From the NCBI RefSeq assembly GCF_000372725.1, contig NW_005201984.1, positions 297,209 through 361,208 of the forward strand: DNA of 64,000 bases, in the 5' to 3' direction. This DNA is from Emiliania huxleyi CCMP1516 (taxonomy: Eukaryota > Haptophyta > Isochrysidales > Noelaerhabdaceae). Made by a program: the position numbers and the translations under genes. Positions 20,667 to 30,489 of this stretch are shown piece by piece. The stretch's first letter is position 1. Each line of letters begins with the position of its first letter. A model generated the notes under the pieces. That model ran no database searches, was not told where the DNA came from, and saw nothing but the letters and a program-made list of their open reading frames with translations.

Positions 20667-21505
20667 TCGCCAATTCGGGAGGAGTGATCTGGGGCCATCT
20701 GGCAACTCCGAGTCCGACGAGGCTTGCAAGGCAGTGTAGTGATTGCCTTGGGGGCCCCCCAAACCCCGGGGTTTGGACTTTCCCCCCTCAGGGGCAAAGG
20801 GGGTAGGGGGCCCCCCCCCCCCCCCCCCTTCCTCCCCTCGCGGCTGAGACCCTGTGTTTAGTAGAGCAGTGCCAAGTCTAGGATCCCGGACCATCGACCT
20901 CGGGAGCTCTCCCGCACCGTTTAAGCGTTTAAGACCGTTTAAGGAATCGGCGGCCCAGGCAGCTTAATGGGCCCGGGCCCATTTTAAGCCGCCGTTTAAG
21001 CCGCAGGCGCCCCAGGGCCCACCCTTTTAAGCCTAGGGGTAGTACTCGACCTGGTGCACGATCCGTCCGTCCCCGCGTCCCACTCCCGCGCCATGACGGT
21101 CGCGGGGTACCACCGCTTGGTGTGTCACAGAAGATCTCGAGGCGCGATCCGGTGGGCAGGACAGTGTGGCCGTCGAGCGCCGCCCTGGCATCCTCGCGCT
21201 TTCGCTTCCGCCGGCTTCGCCTTCGTCTGCGCAACAGGGTGTAATTCGGGCCCACCTCCGCCACGCTGTCCAGCACGTGGGCGGCGCTTGCCATCTCGAC
21301 CGCGTTGTCCTCCGGCGGAAGCTCCGCGTCGCCCGCGGCCGCCTCCCGAGCGCACTCGTCACGCATCCGCTCGTGGTTGCGCCTGCCGACGCGCCACGCC
21401 GGCGGCCGTGTGTCTCGCCGCCGCGTCCGGCGACGGCATCGATGCTGTCCGCCCGAGCGTGACTCGCAACTCCACGATTTGCGGTCCACGGACAAAGCGG
21501 CTCCC
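20667..21505. other. Intergenic with homopolymer runs and an 86-bp duplicated block
   Basis: G/C homopolymers occur near 20750-20830. GTTTAAG-type motifs recur at about 20920-21035. Positions 21113-21198 duplicate 22125-22210. Open frames here look like remnants and antisense shadows. Confidence 0.45.
21113..21198. repeat. 86-bp direct repeat of an exon segment (partner 22125-22210)
   Basis: The block from CGCTTGGTGTGTCAC to CATCCTCGCG is present twice, 1,012 bp apart, with one difference seen. The second copy lies inside the hypothetical gene ending at 22945. Sequence similarity stops abruptly at both sides of this copy, so it is a partial duplication. Confidence 0.9.
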
Positions 21506-21913
21506 CAGGAGCCTTCGCCAGGTCTTGGACACAGCAGCGATGACGACTTAGTGTGGGGAGGGTCGGCGAGCACTCACTCACTAGGGCGGCGCCGCAGGGC
21601 CGGGGCACTGGCCACGGCCTCGCCGACCACTAGAAGGCGGCCCACCCACTACGCGCACTAAGTTAGTGGGCGGGATGGCGGGAAGCACTCACCCACTAGC
21701 CCGTTCGCCGGCGGCCCACTCACTACGCGCACTACCCGTCCTCCGACCACGACTCCCGGGAGCACTTCACCACTTGACCCGCCTCGGCGCACCACTAGCC
21801 CTCGTCCAGCTCACAGACTAACTTGCGCCAACTTACTTAGTTTCCCCCAGGGCCCGGGACCACTCACTCACTACATCATCGCTGCTCTTCACACGACCTG
21901 GCGAAGGCTCCTG
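21506..21913. mobile_element. Small TIR element (about 408 bp), MITE-like
   Basis: The ends are inverted copies: CAGGAGCCTTCGCCAGGTC at the left and its reverse complement at the right, with the match extending past a few mismatches into GCAGCGATGA, about 45 bp in all. It is flanked by GGCTCCC on both sides (21499-21505 and 21914-21920), a 7-8 bp target duplication. The interior has repeated CACTCACTA-type motifs and no ORF. The CAGG start and duplication length fit hAT MITEs; this is inference. Confidence 0.65.
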
Positions 21914-21934
21914 GGCTCCCCCCACCAAAGTTGA

Positions 21935-22002
21935 ATGAATCCTCTCCTTAGACACACACATACCTGCCTGTCTCGGGTCATGATTCTCTTCTATTGTATC
22001 CG

Positions 22003-22062
<60 letters not shown>

Positions 22063-22945
22063 ACTCTCTCTCTCTCTTGCCTCCGGCTCTTCTCTTTTCG
22101 CGGCAGATGGTCGGTTCGTAGACATCGCTTGGTGTGTCACCGAAGATCTCGAGGCGCGATCCGGTGGGCAGGACAGTGTGGCCGTCGAGCGCCGCCCTGG
22201 CATCCTCGCGGCGGAGCTCCGGCTGCTCGCCAACTGCGGCATGACGGGCGGCCTGTCGCCGGAGCAGTTTTACGCCATGGCCGCCGCCTCCGAGCAGGCG
22301 GGCCGGGTGTGCGCCGCTCGCGGCCACTACAACTCGGTCGGCGTGACGCCGCGCTCCATCTTCGAGAGCCACAAAGTCCCGCGCGCGCATGTGTGCGAGG
22401 CGCTGCGCGTCGTCAAGGCAAACCCGCCTGCCTGCGCCGACGCGTTGAGTCGGGCGTGGACGGAGTACCTCTTCTACTCGCTCCACGACCGCTACTCGCC
22501 GCACGAGCTCTACTCGACCGACGGCACGGAGGCGGGCTTCAAGGCGGGCGACTCGGGCAACGAGAACGTACGGCGGGACGGCCAGTTCGACCCAGCGACG
22601 CGGCGGCGCTATGGTGGGCGCTTCCACGACCTCATCGTGCGCCATGGAGGGGAGGCGTACTTCGAGGGTAAAGGGCCGCGCATGTGGCGCGTCCTCGCCG
22701 AGTTCATCGTCGACTGGCTGGCGTCCGAGGTGCTGAGCGCGAGATCGCTCAAGTTCGAGCCGAACAAGGCGACGGGCGAGGAGGGCTTCCTCGGGCTGGC
22801 AGCCAACGCGGAGAGGGCGCTGCAGACGGTGAAGGACAAGGTGCTGGCGGAGAAGGTCGCAGGCGAGACGCTCTTCAAGGGCGTTTTCGGCGCGTGGGGC
22901 CTGCGGCTGCGCCCCAACGAGCCGTGGGAGCACGCGTCGCTATAG
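21935..22945 (+). CDS. Hypothetical protein, family not recognised
   Basis: The convincing coding part is about 22110-22945. Its composition is protein-like, with Trp, Tyr, Phe, Asn and Lys well represented (for example WTEYLFYSLHDRYSPHELYS and FEGKGPRMWRVLAEFIVDWL), while the antisense frame is Arg/Val/Ala-rich. It is mostly helical with no motif I recognise. The N-terminus is doubtful: the frame runs back through a (TC)n microsatellite (about 22005-22060) that encodes a Ser-Leu run and could be a 5' UTR or an intron pyrimidine tract. An in-frame ATG at 21980 would give a hydrophobic leader (MILFYCIRFSL). An 86-bp piece of this gene is duplicated at 21113-21198. Confidence 0.5.
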
Positions 22946-23166
22946 GCTCGAGCGTGCGCTTGTGTGTCTTTTTGTGTCTGAAAATCGTTATGCGCAGCCA
23001 AACCGCCCGCGGGGACCGAAGACGTACCGCCGACACACACAGACACACACACCGCCGATCGAAGGCTAGCTCAAAAGAATTCGAGACGCAGTGCAGTGCA
23101 CGGCACAACCCATGTCCTCGGCACAACCCTGGTCCACCGCACAAGCTCCAGGTCCACATGCATAGG

Positions 23167-26077
23167 ATGCGGCTCCACCTGCTTCTGGTTCTCGCCACGC
23201 AGCGCAGCGACTGCCTCCGACCTCGACTCCCGCCGAGGCCGAGCCCGCCACGCCGAGACCGATTGCCGGTGCCTCGCCTAACCTCGGTGCCCAAGCCGGG
23301 CGCGAAGCCCTGTGGCGACGACCTCGACCGCAGAATCGCGTCGCTGGCGGGACCGGCGGTGCTCTCCTTCCTCATCCTTCCGATTGCGCAGGCCACCGAT
23401 CTCTTCTGGGTCGGAAGAATGGGAGAGGCTCTCGCGCTCGCAGGCCAGGCGGCGGCAAGCCAGCTGTACTCGACGCTCAGCTTTTTAACATCGACGCTGC
23501 CGACGATCACCGTCCCTCGCATCGCCGCCGCGCGCGCCGCCGGCGACGACGCGGCCGTGCAAGAGGCGATTGGCGAGGCGCTGGCGCTCTCTTGCGCGCT
23601 CGCGCTGGTGCTCGGCGCTGTGCTGTGGCGCTTTCAGCGGCCCGCGCTGCTCTACCTCGGCAACCCGAACGCGCTGCCGTGGGCGCTCGGCTACTCGGCA
23701 GGCGAGAGCATCCGTGAGCTCAACTGATCCGAGACGAGCCGAGATCACCCGAGATCACCCGAGATGAACCGCGCTGGAGACGAGCCGAGATGTCTCGGAG
23801 GTTTAGATCTCGGAGGTTGACTCGAGAAAAACCTTGAGACCGCCCGAGATCACCCTCCGCCACCGTCCGGAGCCGCAGGCCGACTGCCGGGCGTGCTTGC
23901 CGAGGCGGTCGGGCTGATCGGGTACGCGGCCTTTCGCGGGGCGATGGACACGGTCACACCGCTCAAGATCACCGCGGCCTCCAGCGCGGTGAGCCCGCCC
24001 GACCCGCAGCCCGACCCGCAGGTCTCACCTTCAGCGCAGTGGAGTGAGGAGTCGTGCAGTCACTCAGGCGAACGTCCTGCTCGACCCGCTACTCATCTTC
24101 AGCGCACGCCTCGGCGTCGCCGGCGCCGGCCTCGCCACCAGCGCCTCGCAGTGGCTCGCTGCCGCCGCCTACCTCTCCCTGCTGCTGAGGCACGCTCCCC
24201 GCCTCCCACCCCTCGCCCTCTCCCCACACACCCTCTCCACGTCCAACCTCGGGCCACCTCGGGCCACCTCGGGCCATCTCGGGCCATCTCGGGCCATCTC
24301 GGGCCACCTCGGGCCATCTCGGGCCATCTCGGGCCACCTCGGGCCATCTCGGGCCACCTCGGGCCACCTCGGGCCATCTCGGGCCATCTCGGGCCATCTC
24401 GGGCCACCTCGGGCCATCTCGGGCCACCTCGGGCCACCTCGGGCCATCTCGGGCCATCTCGGGCCACCTCGGGCCATCTCGGGCCATCTCGGGCCACCTC
24501 GGGCCATCTCGGGCCATCTCGGGCCACCTCGGGCCATCTCGGGCCACCTCGGGCCATCTCGGGGGCAGGCGCAAGCTCGTCCGCTGGGCAACCATCCTCC
24601 GGCTGCCGAGCCGCGCTGCCCTCGCGCGCATCGCCGCCGCGGGCGGGGCGGTGCAGGTCCGGTCGCTCGCGCTCAATCTCGCCTTCCTCTCCATCACGAG
24701 GCGAGAAGGCTGCGAGATCTCGCTGAGACCTCGCCGAGAGACGGAGTAGTGGCGATGTGCGATGCGGTAGGCGCGTGCAGAGCCTCGACTCTTCGGGGGT
24801 CGCGGCTGCGGCGCACGCCGTCACTCTCCAGCTCTGGCAGATCGGAGGCGAGATCTAGCCGAGATCTGAGATCTGGCCGAGATCTGGCCGTCACTCTCCA
24901 ACTCTGGCAGATCGGAGGCGCCTCCCGCCTCCCGCCACTCCTTGGATACGAGATCCGCCGATCCGCCGGGATCGCTCAGCCCTCTCCGACTCGCTCTCTC
25001 AGCAGCTTCCACCCCCCCCCCCCCCCCCCCTCCCTTCCCGATCAAGGCGTCGTCCTCTTCGCCCTGTCGACGGTCGCCGCTTGCACCTCCCTGCCGAGCG
25101 ACACACACCCCACCCTGCTCAACAGCCACCACGCCACCGTGTCCCCCCCCCTCCTCCCCCGCGCCGTCTCCTTCCACTCAGCTCTCCTCTGCGCCGCTGC
25201 CCCACAGGTCGCCTCCATCATCGTCCCCGCCGAGCTGAGCTCCTCCAAAGGCGCCGAGGCGACCGCCGCCGCACGCGCTGCCGCGTCGCGCCTCCTCTGC
25301 TGGGGCGTCGTCCTCGGCGCTCTGCTCGGCGCCGTGCAGCTCGCCGCCCTCCCTCTCCTCGGCCTCTTCTCCACGCTGCCAGAGGCGCGGCGGCCACACG
25401 CAGCCACCTCGGCCGCATCCCGGCCGCATCCCGGCCGTGTCTCCGTCGCAGGTGCGGCGGGCGGCCGTCGCGCCGTCGGTGCTCGGCGCGGTACTGCAGC
25501 TCTTCAACGGCGTCACTTTCATCGGCGAGGGTGCGGCTCCTTCAGACGAGCCGAGATATGGGGAGGTATGGGGAGATATGGGGAGGGTGCGGCTCCTTCA
25601 GACGAGCCGAGATGGCCCGAGATGAGCCGAGATCGGCTCCATCGAGGCGCGGCTCAGCCGCGGCCCACACACACCTCCACACCGGGACTCCGCCGTCTTC
25701 CGCCGCCTGGAGCCTGCGCTTGGCTCCGTCACTCGAGCCCTACTGTTCGGACCCGCTGTAGGCGTGATGGTTGGGACGCAGTCCTTCTCCGCTCTCGCCG
25801 CCGGGCAGGTGGTCGCCACGGCCGCCCTCCTCGCCGGCTTGCGCCGCGCCCACTCCCTCACCGCGGTTTGGTGGTGCTTCTGGCTTTTCAACGGCGTGCC
25901 GCTCCCAAACGTGCTCTGCCTGGACACTTCCCGGACCGTCCCTGGAATCGTCCTGTAGGTGTGCGGCTTGCCAACGTGCTCTGCCACCACTTCGTGCGAG
26001 GCCCGCTCGCGGGCGAGCCGCCCCACGGGCTGAGGTGGGCGGCGCGGCGGCGGGGAAGAAGGGCCGGGACCAGCTGA
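23167..26077 (+). CDS. MATE-family multidrug/toxin extrusion transporter, multi-exon
   Basis: Exons visible: about 23167-23701, 23879-23988, 24068-24189, 24569-about 24710, about 25209-25384, 25452-25530, 25762-25893 and 25959-26077. The N-terminus (MRLHLLLVLATQRS) may be a secretory or plastid leader. Family features: IASLAGPAVLSFLILPIAQATDLFWVGR (first helices), FRGAMDTVTPLK (the conserved RG-x-x-DT-x-TPL motif), NVLLDPLLIFSARLGVAGAGLATSASQW, and helices of the second half (LLCWGVVLGALLGAVQL; GEGVMVGTQSFSALAAGQVVA). MATE proteins are H+ or Na+ coupled exporters. Junctions were chosen for frame and family fit; several introns start with GC (23702, 24190, 25385, 25894). The exon between 24710 and 25209 is unresolved. 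Introns carry CGAGATC-type minisatellites. Confidence 0.8.
24251..24560. repeat. Intronic 10-bp minisatellite, 31 units
   Basis: Thirty-one consecutive copies of GGGCCAYCTC with no indel. The only variation is C or T at the seventh base (18 T, 13 C). The array occupies most of the 379-nt MATE intron 24190-24568, whose acceptor is GGGGGCAG directly after the array. Confidence 0.98.
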
Positions 26078-26848
26078 GTTGCAGCCTCCTCCACACACAG
26101 ATTTGGTCCACCTGTGTTAGTGCGCGCAGTCCCGTGCCCAGTGTCGCGACTGCAAAATTCGTTATTTGCACACTTGCTGTGCTCACATGCGCGCTCGATC
26201 GCCTCTTCGCCTCCCTCCGCGGCCGAGCACGGCACGCTCTCGATCCACGCTCAACCGCTCAAGGTGCTCGTACGAGTTCGACGCGCCTGGTGCAGCTCCC
26301 CTGCGCCCCCTGGGCCGCTCGCGGCACGCGGGTTCGCCCGAGGAGAATTTGCGCGAGTGCGCCAATGGGCCCCTATGATGGCTCTGAAGGCTGGTTGGCC
26401 TTTTTCTTTTTTCTATACCCTGGGGGACCCCAAGTTGGCGTCCGACCGAAATGAATCTTGCATTGCGTTTCGAAGCTGCACGCCCGCACTGTGAGGCACA
26501 TTATGGGGGCGGGGCCATGCTGGTCTGACTCTGTGAGTACTGATGAGAGGACTCTCTCTCAGCACGCATCGGTGTTGAGGCTCCCACAAGAGTCGGCGGT
26601 CCCATGGCTGACGCTCGAGTATCACGAGCAGCTGCTCTCAAGTGCCAGTTCGCCACCGCGGCCCTCTGCCCACTGACGACTGAGTGGGTGCTGTGTGTTC
26701 GTTCGGCGTCCCGACGAGCTCTATACACATATGCTTGTACAGTACACTACCCGCGTACGGGCCATGCGCAGAGAGGCAAAGGCAGCCGTGAGACGGGGGC
26801 ACCGCCGTGGCCGACGTTCTTGCGTGCACAGCTTGCGGTACTGGGGTG
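26078..26848. other. Intergenic between convergent genes, containing a dispersed repeat
   Basis: Three-prime flanks of the MATE gene and the minus-strand oxidase gene. Apart from the dispersed repeat at 26363-26605 I see nothing. Confidence 0.45.
26363..26605 (+). repeat. Dispersed repeat (about 240 bp), inverted copy at 33090-33333
   Basis: Matches the reverse strand of 33090-33333. Clear shared blocks are AAGGCTGGTTGGCCTTTTTC, CCTGGGGGA, GCGTTTCGAAGCTGCAC and GGCACATTA; beyond these, similarity weakens toward 26605. No ORF, no clear terminal repeats. Confidence 0.85.
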
Positions 26849-28084
26849 CTACGCGGCATAGTAGCTCGACGGGTAGACAAACTCGGTCGCCGCCTCGGCA
26901 CGCTCGCACATTGGGTGGTAGCATGCCGCCGGGTTGATGGAGAGGCCCGTCTTGGCGCCGCAGCTGCTGTACTTGTCCAGGGCCGATCGCAGAAGCCTCG
27001 ACCCCGCCGGGAGTCTCTTGCCAAAGTGGAGGCCGACCGAGCCGATGGCGGCCAGGCGGGGCCAGACCACTGCGTCTGTGTACTCGTCTAAGTTCGGCCC
27101 TTCGCCCACGGGTGCTTGGATGTCGATTGCGGCGGTGGGCACGCTCCAGCAGCCCGTGGCGTTGGCGGCTGGTACGATCTTCTTCACAACCACCCCAAAC
27201 GAGAGCGGCAGGGCGGCGGCGTCGCGGAAGAGCCCGCCCTGCACGGCTGCAACGAAAGTCGACCACTCGGTGTCGATTTGCACATTCTCGATGGCGAGGC
27301 CCGGGGCGAGGAGCGGTTGAGGCGCGCTGTCGAGAGAGAAGGTGCCGCCAATCATCGCGAGGCGGAGCAGCCCAGTCAGGGAGAGGAAGCCGGGGACCGC
27401 ACTCACGACGAAGGACGGGAGAGGAATGCCGGCTACGGCGTTGAAGAGGCGCATGCCGAGAGACGCACCCCACGATGTGCCGTCGGTTTCGCTTTGCGTG
27501 TGGCGCTCCACGACGACCGAGTGAAGCGAGAAGAAGGCGAGGGACGCCCCCGTGAGTGCGTCCTCTGGCAAGGGTGCGGAGGCGGGAAGCCACTGAGATG
27601 AGATGCTGTAGAAGGCAGGTCGCGGCATAGCAAAGTCGGGCTTGAGGCAGACCCCGTCAATCTGGCCCGACGATGCGGCGAGGAGCTTGTTGGTCAGGTC
27701 AGGGCCGGCGTCGTATTTGATGCCATCAACGCGAAAATTCTTGACAAAGTCGTAGAGGAATGCCGCCTCAGCACCAAAGACAAAATTTGCTGAGCCGCCC
27801 GTGAGGTGCCCATTAATGGAGATGCTGGATGCCGCCGGCGCAAACGTCGGCCGCCCAAGTGCCTCCGCGATTTGGGCGTAGGTGAGCCGCCCGTCGATGC
27901 AGATGGTTCCATCGTTTTGCTCTACAACGCTGCCTTCGCAGAGGGCTGCCGGCGTCGTCGCTGAGGGGAAGCCGTCGTGCCACAGCGAAGCTTGGTGCGG
28001 TGGCAAGGAGCCGCCGCGGCAGTAGGAGAGCTCGTCGTCAAAGGGCCACAGGCCGACTGCGCCAGCGACGAGCAGAAGAGTCAT
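26849..28084 (-). CDS. FAD-linked oxidase-like protein (VAO/PCMH-type fold), secreted
   Basis: About 411 residues from ATG 28084 (MTLLLVAGAVGLWPF, a likely signal peptide); an ATG at 28123 would add 13 residues. Residues about 65-140 resemble the FAD-binding core: CIDGRLTYAQIAEALG, then SISINGHLTGGSANFVFG, comparable to the GH-x-TGGG loop, then a V-x-x-FRVDG strand. Near the end, WPRLAAIGSVGLHFGKRLPAG resembles the HWGK-type region of aldonolactone oxidases, and several Cys follow. The usual His/Cys for covalent FAD is not obvious, and the glycine loop is not perfect (GGS), so the protein may be divergent or inactive. Intronless. It is divergent from the exostosin gene, with about 245 bp between the starts. 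Confidence 0.5.
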   Translation of the reverse strand: MTLLLVAGAVGLWPFDDELSYCRGGSLPPHQASLWHDGFPSATTPAALCEGSVVEQNDGTICIDGRLTYAQIAEALGRPTFAPAASSISINGHLTGGSANFVFGAEAAFLYDFVKNFRVDGIKYDAGPDLTNKLLAASSGQIDGVCLKPDFAMPRPAFYSISSQWLPASAPLPEDALTGASLAFFSLHSVVVERHTQSETDGTSWGASLGMRLFNAVAGIPLPSFVVSAVPGFLSLTGLLRLAMIGGTFSLDSAPQPLLAPGLAIENVQIDTEWSTFVAAVQGGLFRDAAALPLSFGVVVKKIVPAANATGCWSVPTAAIDIQAPVGEGPNLDEYTDAVVWPRLAAIGSVGLHFGKRLPAGSRLLRSALDKYSSCGAKTGLSINPAACYHPMCERAEAATEFVYPSSYYAA

Positions 28085-28328
28085 AGAGCGCGAGCGAAGG
28101 TTGTAGGTGAGCCAAGCAAGCAAGGTGTCGCGGGCGGCAGCGGCAGCGTGTCATGATTTTCCGCGAATTTTCCTTCCTTGCAAAATGTAAAAAGTAGGAG
28201 GAGGAGTTCTCCCAGGAATTGCGACTCGCCGCTTTCCCCCACTGTGATTCTGTGTGAGCTCTGTGTCTTGATTTGCCAACAACAAAGGTAAAAGGTCTTC
28301 TGGGTGAAACTTCTGAGGTTGACACACG
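28085..28328. promoter_or_regulatory. Divergent promoter region
   Basis: About 245 bp between the ATGs of the minus-strand oxidase and the plus-strand exostosin genes. It is AT-richer than its surroundings (28150-28300). No defined motif is claimed. Confidence 0.35.
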
Positions 28329-29868
28329 GTGCAGCAAGCAATAATGCGACACCCCGGTGCACGGCCCAAATTTCCGTCACCTCCGGAGGCGGCTCGAGGA
28401 GACGTATCGGTTGTCGGTGGGCGCCCCGCCCACAACGGTGGTGGTCTTTGGACAAAGCTGCCGAAGCCGGTAGTCAACCTCCCCTTCCGCCAAGACGGCC
28501 AGGCTGGCGGCTGCGCGCCTTCAGCCGAGCCGCGCCTGAGGCCAACGTTCTGGCTTGCGCCCAGCCTGCACACATTGGCCCTGGCGCACCGGCCGGTGGA
28601 TTGGGGCAGGCAGTTCACATTGCCGGAGAGCAGCACCTCGGCGCCGCCTGTCTCGTTGGGAAGACGGCGTCTCGCACCGCAAAGCGCCGCGTTAGACGAC
28701 AATGTGTCCAATCTCGTATCGCAAAGCGCCGCGTTAGACGACAATGTGTCCAACTGGGAGCACACGCAGTACTATGTGCTCCAGCATGCGCTCATTCACC
28801 AGCTCTCGCGTCACCAGGTTTGCACGTCCCTGCCTTCCACATCTCCGCCCACGCTCCTCCCCATCACCCCTCCCCACCGTGGCACAGTCGTGCAGCAACG
28901 ACTCGGAGTCCGCCTCGGTTTGCTTCATCGCCAGTCCACCCTTTGGGAAGTGCCACGATTGGAGGGCAATTTGCCCGGGGAGGCGGGTGTACGCTGTCGA
29001 TGTGGCGGACGTGGAGCTGAAGAATGCCAAGGGCTCGTCGGGCGAGCTGTGCGCGACGCTCTGGAGCTGCAACGCGTCGCGCGAGTACCCTGACGTGGTC
29101 CGGGTGACTGGTAACCCACCGCTGCTGCGGCGCCATCCCAACCGCCAGGCGTGTGCCTTGAAGACCGAGCACTTGCGGAAGACGCTCTCGTTGCCCTATA
29201 TGTCGCACTCGCGTGGCGGAAAGTGCCACGGCGGCTCGGCGGAGGAACGGCGACCCTTCCTCGTTGCGCTCGCCGCCTCTCCATTTGGCCATTTTCAAGG
29301 CGACTATTATTATCGGGCACGCGAGCTGCGCTCGTCGCTCGCCTTTGGCTGCCTCCAGCGCATGGCGCTCTGCACCATTGTGACCCCGAATCAGATGGGG
29401 ACCAACATGGAGAGGGTCTACCTCGCCTATCGCAGGTCAGTCTTCTGCTTGCAACCGCCAGGCGACTCGATCGCACGTGCGGCCATCGTCGACGCATTGG
29501 CCGCGGGCTGCATACCAGTGCTCTTGCACCCGCGGCAGCCCTCCCTCTGGCCCTGGCACTGGAGTGCCGACGAGGTGAGCGTGCTCTTTGACTGGACCGA
29601 CCGGCGGGGCGTCCGCCTCTACCCCAGCCCCTCTCGCCGCAGCCGCCTCTCTTTCTCTGGCCCCAACGCGAGCGCGCTCTTCGCACAGCTGGAAGCCATC
29701 CCACCGGCGGTGATCCAGGAGAAGCAGCGCGCGATCGCGAGGGTGGTGGATGGCATGACGTACCGCGGCGAGACTGTGGGGCAGAGCGCCTGCCGGCGAC
29801 CGGAGAGCCGCGACGCATTCGACCTCTTTCTCGGAGGCGCGCTGGAAGGCCGGCCAGTACATCGGTGA
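28329..29868 (+). CDS. Exostosin-like (GT47) glycosyltransferase
   Basis: Exon 1 28329-28817, GT-AG intron 28818-28887 (70 nt), exon 2 28888-29868; about 490 residues. The junction joins HQLSRHQ to SCSNDSESASVCFIA in frame. The exostosin signature is the segment SVFCLQPPGDSIARAAIVDA followed by LAAGCIPVLL, preceded by GTNMERVYLAYRRS. Cys-rich spacing upstream (CFIASPPFGKCHDW; CATLWSCN; GGKCHGG) suggests a secretory-pathway lumen. GT47 enzymes transfer sugars in the Golgi; in coccolithophores acidic polysaccharides are a conceivable product, which is inference. The N-terminal 110 residues are poorly supported and contain a 42-bp tandem duplication (28679-28762) giving two copies of SAALDDNVSN. 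The start could be at 28344. Confidence 0.78.
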
Positions 29869-30254
29869 GGGGGTGTGCTATGAGGGTATCAAGCGAACCA
29901 GTTTGGACCATGTTTAGACCCGGTTCAGGGTTCGTGAGTGAAATTTCACCCTTTCACTTTCACATGTGAATTCATGTGAATACAATTTCACATGAAACGT
30001 TTCGGCCGCCCCCGTTTCACTGAAAATTTCACAAGTTTGCATCCAAACGCGGTGAAAGCGACGAAGTATAGAAAGGAGAGAGCCCAACCGAGTAACTAGT
30101 GAGAGGAGGTGCGAGAGCAGCTTGGTTCGTGAGGTGTGTCCTGCTCGGGGCTCAGGCGCTCGAGGACGTGTGTGTAGCCTCAATGTTCTTTTAATGCGCG
30201 CCCCCGCCGAAATACACCAACACGCGACGCGACCTCTTAAGGAGCACCGTGTCG

Positions 30255-30302
30255 TTAGGGTTAGGGTTAGGGTTAGGGTTAGGGTTAGGGTTAGGGTTAG
30301 GG
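30255..30302. repeat. Interstitial telomere-type tract 1 (TTAGGG)n
   Basis: About eight perfect TTAGGG copies on the plus strand, inside the hAT-like element. Confidence 0.97.
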
Positions 30303-30426
30303 TCAGAGAGTCCAAGCCGTTGTGTGCAGCTTTTAACAGCAAATGGTCCGGTTTGGGCCGAAACCAAATGGAGAAATCAGCGGTCCGTCGACCCGAACTC
30401 TCGGTGAACGCTTTGGGTTCTTCGGG

Positions 30427-30481
30427 CTAGGGTTAGGGTTAGGGTTAGGGTTAGGGGTTAGGGTAAGGGTTAGGGTTAGGG
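30427..30481. repeat. Interstitial telomere-type tract 2 (TTAGGG)n, imperfect
   Basis: About nine TTAGGG-type copies with one added G and one TAAGGG variant, in the same orientation as tract 1. Confidence 0.95.
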
Positions 30482-30489
30482 TACGTTGG

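Noticed and set aside
24251-24560. Possible CRISPR array
   Set aside because: Units are contiguous 10-mers without spacers, in a eukaryotic intron.
24089-24824. Minus-strand frames with MARDGPRWPE repeats
   Set aside because: Same minisatellite on the opposite strand.
24044-26077. Long plus-strand open frame translating as GHLGPSRA/ISGHLGPPRA repeats
   Set aside because: The repeat peptide is the intronic 10-bp minisatellite read through; only short parts of this frame are MATE exons.
30255-30481. A chromosome end
   Set aside because: The TTAGGG tracts are short, internal to an element with inverted ends and target duplication, and unique genes continue on both sides.
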